Assembly (NCBI GenBank): GCA_000768855.1
Contig: JRAN01000030.1
Span: 1-42,233 of the forward strand
Length of the DNA: 42,233 nt
Source of the DNA: Porphyromonadaceae bacterium COT-184 OH4590
GTDB taxonomy: Bacteria; Bacteroidota; Bacteroidia; Bacteroidales; Paludibacteraceae
Reading direction: 5' to 3'
The notes below the pieces were generated by a model. The model was not told where the DNA came from. It made no database searches and worked only from the letters and a program-made list of their open reading frames with translations. The translations under genes were made by a program, and so were the position numbers. Numbering within the stretch: position 1 is the stretch's first letter; the number at the start of each line of letters is the position of its first letter. Positions 34,622 to 42,233 of the stretch are shown here, piece by piece.

Positions 34622-36031
34622 TCATTTAGTCTGTTTCTTAATCCACTTCCCAATTTCCTCCAATGCTTTTGGCGAAAATGTTTGCTCTATTTGGATGTAC
34701 TCCGATGGTGCCCCTGTCTGACACTCTTGAAACATATGGTTGAGACCGGGCAATTCGATGGTGGTAACTTGTTTATTACCGCCACTCTCCAATGCTGTGC
34801 GTATAGCATGCAGATTAACTTTTGCTGATACTTGAGAATCGAGTTCGCCGTTAAGAGCCAAAACGGGGCATTTCACTTTACCGAGTGTCGGTGCAGGGTC
34901 GTAGGCAATAAAGTAGCGTATCCATGGCGATGTTATTTCATCGATAGCTCTCTGTATCAAGTTATTGCGTTGCTCGTTGGTAAGATTTTGGATAGATGCA
35001 ATATATTTGTTGTTTAGTGATTCTTCGAGAAGCGCTGTAATATCTGTGCGTAGCTTTTCATTGATGTCGGTATTTTTTACAATTCGATAGAGCTGTTCTT
35101 TCACTTTCAGATTCGATTGACGAATATTTTCGGGCGTACCCAAGAGTTTTGCTATATCATCTGTTTGCTTTAACAGTATTTGGTCTCCTGTTATACCTGT
35201 ACCTGCGAGCATTACGATGAAAGCGACGTTATGATTGCGTACTGCTACCATTGGTGCTATGATACCGCCTTCGCTGTGCCCAATAAGTCCTATTTTACGA
35301 CTATCCACATCGGAACGAGTAAGCAGGTAGGCTACCCCAGCCTCAGCATCTCGTGACAGGTCGAGTGTGGTGGCAGTGGCGAAATTGCCTGTGGATGAAG
35401 CTGTTCCGCGGTCGTCGTAGCGAAGTACACCGATGCCGTTACGAGTAAGGTAGTCGGCAATGACAGCAAAGGGCTTATGGTCAAATATCTCTTCATCACG
35501 GTTTTGTGCTCCACTACCTGAAATAAGCAGTACTACAGGGTATTTGCCTTTTGGGGATGGTATTGTAAGAGTACCTGCCAAAGTGTTACCATCGACTTTG
35601 TTTTGAAAAACAACCTCCTCTGTGCGGTATGGAAATGGCAGACGGGGTTCTTGTGGACGGTTGGGTTTTGTGTTGCTAATATTAGATGTGTTTTTGGTCA
35701 AATTGAGCGGAAATTTAATGCCACTTTGACTGAAAGTGCCTTTGAGTGTATCACCATCAAGTGTGCCTTCGTAGTTAGCCATCAGCGATTCGATGCTGAT
35801 GGTGAGTTTACCTTCTGTGAATATGGTTTGATTGCAGGGAATACCTTTGGCTGCTTGGTCTGGACTGTCAATTGTGGACGATAGCTTGTTGTCTGTTTCT
35901 ACGATGTTGAAGATCAAACGAAGTTTTGTACCTTGCACATTTAGTGTGCCTGTCCACTGACCTGTAATATTTTGTGCTATAATGATTTGTGAGGCAAAAG
36001 ATAGAATTGTAATTAAAAATGTTTTTTTCAT
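34622..36031 (-). CDS. Exported alpha/beta-hydrolase with N-terminal beta-rich domain
   Basis: A signal peptide (residues 1-19) is followed by a lipocalin-like or beta-sandwich domain (ITGQWTGTLNVQGTKLRLIF, to about 115) and an alpha/beta-hydrolase domain: oxyanion region LLISGSGAQNRDE, nucleophile elbow GLIGHSEGGIIAP (Ser), acid region LALNGELDSQVS and His in LPGLNHMFQ. This layout is familiar from Bacteroidota serine hydrolases of unclear substrate. Its ATG overlaps the stop of the YIP1 gene as ATGA, so they are translationally coupled. Confidence 0.85.
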   Translation of the reverse strand: MKKTFLITILSFASQIIIAQNITGQWTGTLNVQGTKLRLIFNIVETDNKLSSTIDSPDQAAKGIPCNQTIFTEGKLTISIESLMANYEGTLDGDTLKGTFSQSGIKFPLNLTKNTSNISNTKPNRPQEPRLPFPYRTEEVVFQNKVDGNTLAGTLTIPSPKGKYPVVLLISGSGAQNRDEEIFDHKPFAVIADYLTRNGIGVLRYDDRGTASSTGNFATATTLDLSRDAEAGVAYLLTRSDVDSRKIGLIGHSEGGIIAPMVAVRNHNVAFIVMLAGTGITGDQILLKQTDDIAKLLGTPENIRQSNLKVKEQLYRIVKNTDINEKLRTDITALLEESLNNKYIASIQNLTNEQRNNLIQRAIDEITSPWIRYFIAYDPAPTLGKVKCPVLALNGELDSQVSAKVNLHAIRTALESGGNKQVTTIELPGLNHMFQECQTGAPSEYIQIEQTFSPKALEEIGKWIKKQTK

Positions 36032-36603
36032 AATATGTTGTAAATTAAAATTTTAGAAATAACTTCGGCTACTATTAATCCGATAATAAAACCAAACACA
36101 AGTTTTGTCCCTTTAGCTCCTGTGGATACCTTAAATGCATTGTACATCAGAGCTATAACCCATACTGCTATTAGCACAGAGAAAAGCACAAAAACAATAA
36201 CAGAGTAGTTGTGTAGAATTGCTGTGGGGTTGTTTATCAACTCAGAGCTATCGGGTCTCGATATCCACAGACCAAGCAGAGAAATAAGCAAAAATGGGGT
36301 TCGGGCAAGTGTCATTGTGCCAATAATATCTATCAGTCGGAAGTTTCTGGCGATAACAATTGCCGTAAGGCTCATAGACACGAAAACGCTGGCTAAATCT
36401 ATCCCAAGCAGTGTAAAAGTGGTAGCCAACGACAAATTATCGCCCCAGTGTGCGTCTATGGCACCGTCTAATGTCAATCCGGCATATTTTGCTATAATGC
36501 CTGTAATGCCGACAGCTACAGCACCTAACGCCAACGCCTGCCAGCCTGCTATCCGTACAAACGGATTCCATAAAAATGACCATTTATTGTTCATAACTTT
36601 CAA
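36028..36603 (-). CDS. YIP1-like integral membrane protein
   Basis: The 191-residue protein has five membrane spans after a short cytosolic start (WSFLWNPFVRIAGWQALALG) and resembles Bacteroidota YIP1-family proteins. Function unknown. It is the middle gene of a three-gene operon: it overlaps the DUF2089 gene by 20 bases upstream and the hydrolase gene by 4 bases downstream. Confidence 0.7.
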   Translation of the reverse strand: MKVMNNKWSFLWNPFVRIAGWQALALGAVAVGITGIIAKYAGLTLDGAIDAHWGDNLSLATTFTLLGIDLASVFVSMSLTAIVIARNFRLIDIIGTMTLARTPFLLISLLGLWISRPDSSELINNPTAILHNYSVIVFVLFSVLIAVWVIALMYNAFKVSTGAKGTKLVFGFIIGLIVAEVISKILIYNIL

Positions 36604-36847
36604 TTTTTTCTATTATTTCGTTCAACATATTGCGTACCGTAGGGTAGCTGAGTTTAAGAAAATTAGCCATTTCTTTGAGGCTACCACTGCATTTTACAAA
36701 CTGCACTATAAGCCTTTGATCGCTTTCGGAGAGCTTAGCCAATAGTGGTAGAGAGTATAATCCAATTACTTCAGTCTGACAATGCTCGCAACTCAAGGCT
36801 TTTACTTTTAGATGAGCCTGACAACTCGGACAAGATACAGGTAACAT
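36584..36847 (-). CDS. DUF2089-family protein: zinc ribbon plus helix-turn-helix, likely operon regulator
   Basis: The 87-residue protein begins with a zinc ribbon (CPSC at residues 6-9, CEHC at 20-23) followed by an HTH of the sigma-region-4 type (LSESDQRLIVQFVKCSGSLK, then KLSYPTVRNMLNEI). This is the DUF2089 architecture. Being the first gene and overlapping the next, it is likely to control this operon. An imperfect palindrome covering the -7 box (36872-36888) is a candidate site for autoregulation. Confidence 0.8.
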   Translation of the reverse strand: MLPVSCPSCQAHLKVKALSCEHCQTEVIGLYSLPLLAKLSESDQRLIVQFVKCSGSLKEMANFLKLSYPTVRNMLNEIIEKIESYEQ

Positions 36848-36871
36848 ATTACTTTCGATATTTAAAATTAT

Positions 36872-36888
36872 TTACTTTGCAAAAGTAA
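36872..36888 (-). promoter_or_regulatory. Promoter and palindrome of the DUF2089 operon
   Basis: Minus-strand TACTTTTG at 36880-36887 fits the -7 box, 33 bases before the ATG. It is embedded in TTACTTTGCAAAAGTAA, a near-perfect palindrome with seven-base arms, which could be an operator. Confidence 0.45.
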
Positions 36889-36978
36889 TAATTTATTTTG
36901 AATAAAACTGATAAATAGGTTAATATTTTTAATCTTAACTTTAATATTATTTATGTAGGCATATTCTTTGCTTTGTAT

Positions 36979-37044
36979 ATACTCCAAATTGTTAATGAAC
37001 AAAACCTAATAAATAAAATTGTTGTTTCTGTCGATTTGGAGTAT
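36979..37044. repeat. Inverted repeat with 44-base spacer
   Basis: ATACTCCAAAT (36979-36989) is exactly complementary to ATTTGGAGTAT (37034-37044). The spacer contains a weaker GAACAAAAC/GTTGTTTC pairing. No T run follows, so a terminator is unlikely; a hairpin RNA or a small mobile-element remnant is possible. Confidence 0.45.
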
Positions 37045-37356
37045 CTTAAATGGTTTTTGCAAAAAAATCCCCTTTGATATTCAGTTGTTTGTGGGTTTTT
37101 GTTTCAACTGTTTTGAAAGCAGCATCCTCCGAGAGTATATTTAATCGGGTTTGAGTGGAGGCATAAAAATGGTCTAATTCTGAAAAACTCTGTCAGAAAC
37201 GTGTTTTGTGTCGTCATAAGAATGTCGGGTTTGTTGTTGGATTCGCATATCGCATATTTTGAAAAATTTAAATAGTTCTCTATTCTTATTTTATTTAGTG
37301 CTGATGCTGAATGAGTTTATAACCATCGACAAATACACAAAATAAAAATTATATTG

Positions 37357-37364
37357 TATCTTTG
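37357..37364 (+). promoter_or_regulatory. Promoter -7 box of the pirin gene
   Basis: TATCTTTG, 29 bases before the ATG. Confidence 0.65.
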
Positions 37365-37392
37365 TGGAACGAAAAACTATTAACAAAAAAAT

Positions 37393-38271
37393 ATGGCAAA
37401 ACGTAATATAGAATTAATAGCTGCACCGCCTAACCCTCACTGGGTAGGCGATGGCTTTAGAGTGCATAATTTTATCCCAAGAGGGTATCATCTCGAAATG
37501 GAGAGAATGAATCCCTTTATATTGCTTGACTATAACTCGAAATTTGAGTTTCCACCTGCCGAAAAACCTTTGGGTGTGGGCGTACATCCACACCGTGGAT
37601 TCGAGACTGTAACAATAGCCTACAAGGGACGTATCGAACACCACGACAGTACAGGAGGTGGCGGTATAATAGGAGAGGGCGATGTTCAGTGGATGACAGC
37701 GGCAAGGGGCATACTACACAAGGAGTTTCACGAAAGCGAATGGAGTAAGCAAGGAGGTCTTTTTCAGATGGTTCAGTTATGGGTGAATCTACCTGCCAAA
37801 GATAAGATGAGCGATCCCAAATATCAGGCAATAACAAATGCCGATATGGGTAGGGCTATACTCGACAACAATGCAGGGCTGGTAGAAGTTATAGCTGGTG
37901 GATACAACGGTATAAAGGGTGTGGCAACGACATTTTCGCCTATTCATCTCTTAAATGCCAAATTGAATACAGGAGGCAAAGCACTATTCTCTTTCCCTCC
38001 AGACTACAACACAGCTCTGCTTGTATTAGAGGGTGGCGTAACCATAAACGACAGCGAAAAAGTGCCTGCCGACCATTTAGTGCTATTTGAGAATATCGGC
38101 GAGGAGTTTACAGTAGAGGCATCGCAAAGTTCGATAGTACTCGTTATGAGTGGCGAACCGCTGAGAGAACCTATTGCGGCATACGGACCTTTCGTTATGA
38201 ACACTCATGAAGAGATAGTGCAAGCTTTCAACGATTACAACCAAGGCAAATTTGGTTATTTAGAAGACTGA
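37393..38271 (+). CDS. Pirin family protein
   Basis: Pirins are bicupin, metal-binding proteins; bacterial members include quercetin-dioxygenase-like and redox-regulator forms. The N-terminal cupin shows GVGVHPHRGFETVTIAYKGR (metal His) followed by HHDSTGGGGIIGEGDVQWMT and ARGILHKEFHE; all metal ligands of the first cupin are present. 292 residues is normal. The specific role here is unknown. It is a single gene ending in a strong shared terminator. Confidence 0.9.
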   Translation: MAKRNIELIAAPPNPHWVGDGFRVHNFIPRGYHLEMERMNPFILLDYNSKFEFPPAEKPLGVGVHPHRGFETVTIAYKGRIEHHDSTGGGGIIGEGDVQWMTAARGILHKEFHESEWSKQGGLFQMVQLWVNLPAKDKMSDPKYQAITNADMGRAILDNNAGLVEVIAGGYNGIKGVATTFSPIHLLNAKLNTGGKALFSFPPDYNTALLVLEGGVTINDSEKVPADHLVLFENIGEEFTVEASQSSIVLVMSGEPLREPIAAYGPFVMNTHEEIVQAFNDYNQGKFGYLED

Positions 38272-38282
38272 ATATAAACAAT

Positions 38283-38322
38283 AAAAAAGGATATTGAAAA
38301 ACTTCTCAATATCCTTTTTTAT
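38283..38322. terminator. Bidirectional terminator between the pirin and SIMPL genes
   Basis: AAAAAAGGATATTGA (38283-38297) pairs with TCAATATCCTTTTTT (38306-38320), fifteen perfect pairs with an eight-base loop, with A and T runs on both sides. It lies between convergent genes and should work in both directions. Confidence 0.85.
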
Positions 38323-38349
38323 ATCAGTCGGATAGCTACTAATAGTATA

Positions 38350-39093
38350 TTAATCCTCAAGGAAGAATACAATAGTAGATACTACACGAACCTTTTGCAG
38401 ATATGGTTCTTTGGGTACTTCGGAAGTGGCGTCTTCTTCATAGTAATATTGTCCTGCTATCGAAATCTGCCCTTGCGAGGCGGTTTTGATTTTGCCCAAC
38501 TTCGATCTGGAGTCGTTGGCAAATTGTTCGCCGGCAATACGTGCATTTTTGGTACTCTCCTCAATTAGTTTAGGTTTGATAGAGTTTAGCTCCGGGAATT
38601 CGTATGACGAAGTAACATCACTCGACAAGTTTGCGTTAATAAGGTCGATATTAATACTGTTTGATATATACGCAACTTTTTCTACATCAGCCATTTTAAT
38701 AGAAATATTCTTAGATCCCGAATAGCGGTCTTTCTTTATCTTTACATACTCTTTACCATTCCATTGGTCTGTGTAATAGGTTTTTGAGTCGTTAAGATTT
38801 AGACTCGATACCGAAAAATCTTTATACCCTTTTTCTTTGAGATAAGCCGAAATCTTAGCTACGCGGTTATCGACAGAAGCTATAAGTTCCTGTGGTACAT
38901 CTCCCGAAAGAGCTACATTTATATTTACCTCTGCTAAAGTCGCTTTTATATTCTGTTCTGCCAATCCCTTTACGGTTACTACTCTCTCTTTGTTAGAGAA
39001 ACTTTTCAGTCCACTGTTAACGCAGACACCCAGCACTATAAGTCCGATGGCTATAGATGCTCCCAATATTAATAAACTGTTTTTGTCGTTCAT
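38350..39093 (-). CDS. SIMPL-domain (DUF541) protein, membrane-anchored
   Basis: The start is the ATG at 39091-39093 (MNDKNSLLILGASIAIGLIV); the longer frame upstream runs antisense-like through the end of purA and has no membrane or family features. An N-terminal membrane anchor (residues 7-27) precedes a SIMPL domain: VTVKGLAEQNIKATLAEVNI, VAKISAYLKEKG.KDFSVSSL and GEQFANDSRSKLGKIKTA. SIMPL proteins are periplasmic with oligomerising tendencies and no settled function. It follows purA by 59 bases on the same strand, so co-transcription is possible. Confidence 0.85.
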   Translation of the reverse strand: MNDKNSLLILGASIAIGLIVLGVCVNSGLKSFSNKERVVTVKGLAEQNIKATLAEVNINVALSGDVPQELIASVDNRVAKISAYLKEKGYKDFSVSSLNLNDSKTYYTDQWNGKEYVKIKKDRYSGSKNISIKMADVEKVAYISNSINIDLINANLSSDVTSSYEFPELNSIKPKLIEESTKNARIAGEQFANDSRSKLGKIKTASQGQISIAGQYYYEEDATSEVPKEPYLQKVRVVSTIVFFLED

Positions 39094-39152
39094 CTTTTTA
39101 TGTTTTTTTGAATTAATAAAATAAATTGCTGTGTTACAAATTTTTGTCTGTG

Positions 39153-40427
39153 TTATTTTTTTACCTCTATAGTCTGCACGCGGTCGGGACCAACCGAAAC
39201 GTATTCGATAGGTGTGCCTACAAGTTCCTCTATCTTTTTGAGGTATTTTTTTGCATTTTCGGGTAGTTTGTCGTAGCTTTTGCAAGTGGTTATCTCCTCG
39301 TTCCATACGGGCATATCGACATAAACAGGCTCACAACGCTCATAGTCGCTTATAGTTGAGGGTATGTAGTCGATTTTTTTGCCGTCGAGCACATAGTGAG
39401 TACATATTTTCAGCTCCTTTATTCCCGAAAGCACATCGAAAAGCATCACTGCCAACGTGTCGATACCGGATATACGGCAGGCGTGAGCAAGGGCAACAGT
39501 GTCGAGGTAGCCCACACGACGCGGACGACCGGTAACAGTGCCGTACTCTCTGCCTCGCTCCCTTATATAGTGGGCTAAATCACTCTCCAACTCTGTCGGG
39601 AAAGCACCTGCACCTACACGTGTATTATATGCCTTGCAAACACCAAGTGATCGATCAATATATTTAGGTGGAATACCTGTGCCGAGAGGTACGCTTACGG
39701 TTGCAGGCGACGACGAGGTTACGAAAGGATATGTGCCGTGTTCGATACATAGCATCACGCCTTGTGCTCCCTCGAATAGTATCTTAGAGTCCTTTTTTAC
39801 CTCCTCATTGAGCATAAGAGCGGTGTCGCAGATGTATGACTTGAGTGTCCTGCCATAGCCGAGATACTCCTCGTATAGAGATTCAAAGTCAAATGTGTCG
39901 AGTCCGAGCATTTTCAGCTCCATATTTTTGACAGCCAAAGCATCTTTTAGGCGTTCGGCAAAATAGTCGGGGTTGAGTAGGTCGCCCATACGTATGCCGA
40001 TACGATTGTATTTGTCGGCATAAGCCGGACCGATACCCTTTTTGGTGGTGCCTATCATATTGCCTCCCTTGAGGCTTTCGTAAGCACCGTCAAGAGCAAG
40101 GTGGTAGGGCATGATAACGCTTGCACGGTCTGAGATAAAGAGTTGATAATAGGTAATACCCATAGAGTGTAGCTTTTCGAGTTCGCCCAACGCTGCTTTT
40201 GGGTTGATAACCATACCATTAGCCATAACGTTTTTTATTTTTGGACTAAATATCCCCGACGGAATACTCTGCAAGGCATATTTTTGTCCGTTGAAAGTGA
40301 TAGTGTGTCCTGCGTTGTTACCGCCTTGGTAACGAACCACCACATCCGAATTTTGGGCGAGATAATCGGTCATTTTGCCTTTACCTTCGTCGCCCCATTG
40401 TGCTCCGACTATTGTCAATCTGCTCAT
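39153..40427 (-). CDS. purA: Adenylosuccinate synthetase
   Basis: PurA joins IMP and aspartate using GTP, the first committed step to AMP. The 424-residue protein shows the GTP/IMP site VGAQWGDEGKGKMTDYLA, then VVRYQGGNNAGHTI, GTTKKGIGPAYADK, LFEGAQGVMLCIEHGTYPFV, the aspartate loop and VTGRPRRVGYLD near the C-terminal third. A -7 box TAACTTTG at 40539-40546 gives a leader of about 105 bases. Confidence 0.96.
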   Translation of the reverse strand: MSRLTIVGAQWGDEGKGKMTDYLAQNSDVVVRYQGGNNAGHTITFNGQKYALQSIPSGIFSPKIKNVMANGMVINPKAALGELEKLHSMGITYYQLFISDRASVIMPYHLALDGAYESLKGGNMIGTTKKGIGPAYADKYNRIGIRMGDLLNPDYFAERLKDALAVKNMELKMLGLDTFDFESLYEEYLGYGRTLKSYICDTALMLNEEVKKDSKILFEGAQGVMLCIEHGTYPFVTSSSPATVSVPLGTGIPPKYIDRSLGVCKAYNTRVGAGAFPTELESDLAHYIRERGREYGTVTGRPRRVGYLDTVALAHACRISGIDTLAVMLFDVLSGIKELKICTHYVLDGKKIDYIPSTISDYERCEPVYVDMPVWNEEITTCKSYDKLPENAKKYLKKIEELVGTPIEYVSVGPDRVQTIEVKK

Positions 40428-40538
40428 TTACAATTGAATATTTGGATTTAAATAAAATTAAATAATCACACAAAAATAATAAAAGTCATTGTCTTTTTAT
40501 CAAAAAATATTATGTTTTTATTCTATAGATTCAATTGG

Positions 40539-40546
40539 CAAAGTTA
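40539..40546 (-). promoter_or_regulatory. Promoter -7 box of purA
   Basis: Minus-strand TAACTTTG (TAnnTTTG), 112 bases before the purA ATG. Confidence 0.55.
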
Positions 40547-40915
40547 TAAAAAATAGAATCAAACGATTCGAAAAAAATGACTTTGTGAGGTTTGTGGTTT
40601 ATAAATTTTGAATAATCAGTAGTTTGTTATAAGATATTTCATTTATATTCATTGATTTGAAGGCATATTGTCGTATAAGTTTATTTGTATTTTCAGTAGC
40701 ACCTTTATACTATGAAGAATATGATAACCCCGAATTACGCAATAGAAATATTTTTGAGATATTTGAATATTATCGACTATCAAGCGTCCCAAAGAGGCAG
40801 TCTCGTTTCTTTCACTTTTAGGTTGGGGCAGACAGCACCAATGAAATGTTGCAGCATCCCCGACATACCACATTTTTTTCTAATGCGGAATTTGGGGTAA
40901 ATAAATCTCTAATTT

Positions 40916-40948
40916 TTTGTATAAATAAAAAAGTTTTTTTTATCTTTG
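40916..40948 (+). promoter_or_regulatory. Promoter of the JAB-type toxin gene
   Basis: TTTG at 40916-40919, a 21-base spacer and TATCTTTG at 40941-40948: a full consensus promoter. Transcript start near 40955, with about 115 bases of leader before the toxin ATG. Confidence 0.7.
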
Positions 40949-41004
40949 CAAGATAAGAATATTAATAATTTATTAATCCTTAGAGGTTACAGGATGCCGA
41001 CTTT

Positions 41005-41055
41005 ATGAAGTACTACCTAAGCAACTTAGAGCAATTCCAAAAGTTGGACACATAA
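41005..41055 (+). CDS. Possible 16-codon leader ORF before the toxin
   Basis: MKYYLSNLEQFQKLDT, ending TAA 15 bases before the toxin ATG. It is preceded by another tiny ORF ending in an ATGA overlap. Too short to judge; it could be a leader peptide or a scrap of a former upstream gene. Confidence 0.25.
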   Translation: MKYYLSNLEQFQKLDT

Positions 41056-41070
41056 CAACTTATTTTTGCC

Positions 41071-42233
41071 ATGATAGATATTTTAGATAAAAGAGTACTC
41101 GACAGCCACGATTACGACGACATTAAGTCGGTGCTATACAGGGGCGTATTGGATAAAGATGTATTGAACAACCCTTTTCGAAAAAAGCCTAAAAAAAACG
41201 ATATAATCGGGACATATTACTTGAACATGAAAGGGGTGAAAACGGATTACACCGAACCTGCTGAGGTTAATCGGATAAAAATAGCTCTGACTAAATCTAA
41301 AAAAGAGTCGGATATCCGTGAGTGTATAGAAAAAAAACGTGTAATGAACTTACCTTCTGACGAACTTGTGAATAAAGTGGAAAATTTGTACAAAGACGCA
41401 AAAAATGGAGCAACCGAACAGGGTTATTTAGTTGCCACAGACGGAACTACCTCATCACTCATAAAATCTGAAGAGCATTCCTCAATCTCATTTGTTAAGG
41501 GATATAGAGAGTTTTCAGACGATGGTAGAACAGCCGCTTTTGATATTCATACTCACCCTGTAATAATAAAAAAAGATGAAGATGGAATAGAAAAAGAGTT
41601 TGTTGGTTATGCTTTCCCATCGGACGATGATAAAGCAGATTCTAAACGACAGGAAGCGCTTGGTCTCATTTCTCAACCCAATTGGGTACTTGGTTTTTTC
41701 AAATATGTCTCTAGAGAGGGAACCCATTTCTACAAAAGAATAAACTTCTACACTTCTGATTGGGTGTATGCAGGGGGAGAAGATCCATATCTTCCCAGAG
41801 AAGGAGCCGAAACTTACGCAGAATCAGATCTAGGCATAAATTTTTCTGACTTCAAAGCCGTGATAAAGAAAATAAAAAAATCCTCTTTGTTATTAATTTT
41901 TCTATTGTTTTATATCAACACTTATTCGTTCTCCCAAACAAGTATAAATGCACATCTTGATATTTATTGCCGGTTTAAAGAGGTTTTGGATAAAAAAGAT
42001 ACCGTAAAACTCGTGTATTTCCCCTTTATATCTAAGTGTGATGATTGTTTCTATGGATGTGATAGAGACGTACGTATGGCTCAGTATTTCAAAAAAAACA
42101 GGAATACTCTGATTTACCGAACGTTGACAATCCCTAAGGATAGTATGATTACGATAGACAATACTTGCGACCAAAATATAACTGTTGACAAAAACTTCAA
42201 AATGCCTGATAAAAAATGGTTTAGGTATACAGG
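41071..42233 (+). CDS. JAB/JAMM-type toxin fused in frame to a signal-peptide domain (putative immunity); 3' end beyond window
   Basis: The frame from 41071 runs 387 codons without a stop to the window edge. Residues 1-~265: a soluble part with the JAMM-like metal motif AAFDIHTHP (His160, His162) and YAFPSDDDKAD (Ser184, Asp187), as in JAB-like toxins of Bacteroidota polymorphic toxin systems, ending INFSDFKAVIKKIKK. Residues 271-290 then form a signal-peptide-like hydrophobic stretch ending SFSQ, followed by a Cys-rich region (CDDCFYGCDRDVRM). That second part looks like a separate exported immunity protein; an internal GTG at 41860 (residue 264) would start it. The other frame offers no upstream continuation, so the in-frame fusion is what the sequence shows. 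No secretion domain is visible at the N-terminus. Confidence 0.6.
   Translation, partial: MIDILDKRVLDSHDYDDIKSVLYRGVLDKDVLNNPFRKKPKKNDIIGTYYLNMKGVKTDYTEPAEVNRIKIALTKSKKESDIRECIEKKRVMNLPSDELVNKVENLYKDAKNGATEQGYLVATDGTTSSLIKSEEHSSISFVKGYREFSDDGRTAAFDIHTHPVIIKKDEDGIEKEFVGYAFPSDDDKADSKRQEALGLISQPNWVLGFFKYVSREGTHFYKRINFYTSDWVYAGGEDPYLPREGAETYAESDLGINFSDFKAVIKKIKKSSLLLIFLLFYINTYSFSQTSINAHLDIYCRFKEVLDKKDTVKLVYFPFISKCDDCFYGCDRDVRMAQYFKKNRNTLIYRTLTIPKDSMITIDNTCDQNITVDKNFKMPDKKWFRYT

Larger units (their letters stand above)
36888..37392. other. Non-coding stretch between the DUF2089 operon and the pirin gene
   Basis: About 505 bases without a supported ORF. It contains a perfect inverted repeat (36979-36989 with 37034-37044) and the pirin promoter at 37357-37364. 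No RNA family is recognised. Confidence 0.5.
40428..41070. other. Intergenic region between purA and the JAB-type toxin gene
   Basis: This 643-base stretch holds the purA promoter on the minus strand and the toxin promoter and leader on the plus strand (from 40916). Overlapping 62- and 74-codon frames around 40649-40900 on opposite strands have no recognisable family and are left out. The block at about 40785-40865 is GC-richer than its surroundings and may be a fragment of other DNA. Confidence 0.4.

Noticed and set aside
39094-39306. 71-residue N-terminal extension of the SIMPL protein
   Set aside because: It overlaps the 3' end of purA in another frame, is highly basic and unstructured in appearance, and precedes a normal membrane anchor at the 39093 start.
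40649-40900. Two overlapping small ORFs on opposite strands upstream of the toxin
   Set aside because: Neither has a recognisable family, signal or convincing start region; their mutual overlap suggests chance frames in a slightly GC-richer block.
1-42233. tRNA genes, CRISPR arrays and complete insertion sequences
   Set aside because: None seen: no cloverleaf with a TTC-rich T arm, no regularly spaced direct repeats, and no transposase frame.

Overview
The window reads as a chromosomal segment of a Bacteroidota bacterium, most likely order Bacteroidales. Evidence: many promoters of the Bacteroidota type (-7 box TAnnTTTG, most often TATCTTTG, a few with a TTTG element about 20 nt upstream), no obvious Shine-Dalgarno dependence, DUF4494, GldF, Bacteroidota-type frdCAB, an AddA-type RecB-like helicase/nuclease and TonB C-terminal-domain periplasmic proteins. 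The species cannot be named from sequence alone.

Layout. 1-2635 (minus): a type VI secretion (T6SS subtype iii) cargo module. A long TssD/Hcp-like protein is followed, with an 8-base overlap, by a metzincin metalloprotease and then by a signal-peptide protein that is a plausible immunity protein. 2956-12736: mostly minus-strand housekeeping and envelope genes (PgpH-like HD phosphodiesterase, a TonB-C/META protein, DUF4494, surE, a ketopantoate-reductase-like enzyme, C69 dipeptidase, PagL-like outer-membrane deacylase) with rsmE on plus. 12826-16660: gldF followed by decaying accessory DNA (winged-helix fragment, DUF262/DUF1524 gene with a stop codon, broken YafQ-like toxin with an intact antitoxin), and within it a probable structured small RNA resembling 6S RNA. 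16703-23537: AddA-like helicase/nuclease, ferritin, mtaB, and a seven-repeat lipoprotein. 24044-27570: frdCAB (fumarate reductase/succinate dehydrogenase). 27854-33971: cdsA and carB from a divergent promoter region, the latter with an attenuator-like leader; then rnpB and a YihY-family membrane protein. 34001-36847: a small TonB-C protein and a DUF2089-YIP1-hydrolase operon. 37393-40427: pirin, SIMPL protein, purA. 40941-end: a promoter, a short leader and a JAB/JAMM-type toxin open frame that runs without a stop into a signal-peptide-like second domain and off the window edge.

The most notable material is at the two ends. Two likely interbacterial toxin cassettes flank the window: a TssD-linked metzincin, apparently split by a single base in a G4 run, and a JAB-type toxin that appears fused in frame to its putative immunity protein. 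The carB leader (35-codon leader ORF, U-rich tract, terminator) is arranged like UTP-sensing attenuation of pyrBI in enterobacteria, and the RNA at about 13848-13998 is a good candidate for a Bacteroidales 6S RNA. All functional calls come from reading the translated sequence; no database search was run.
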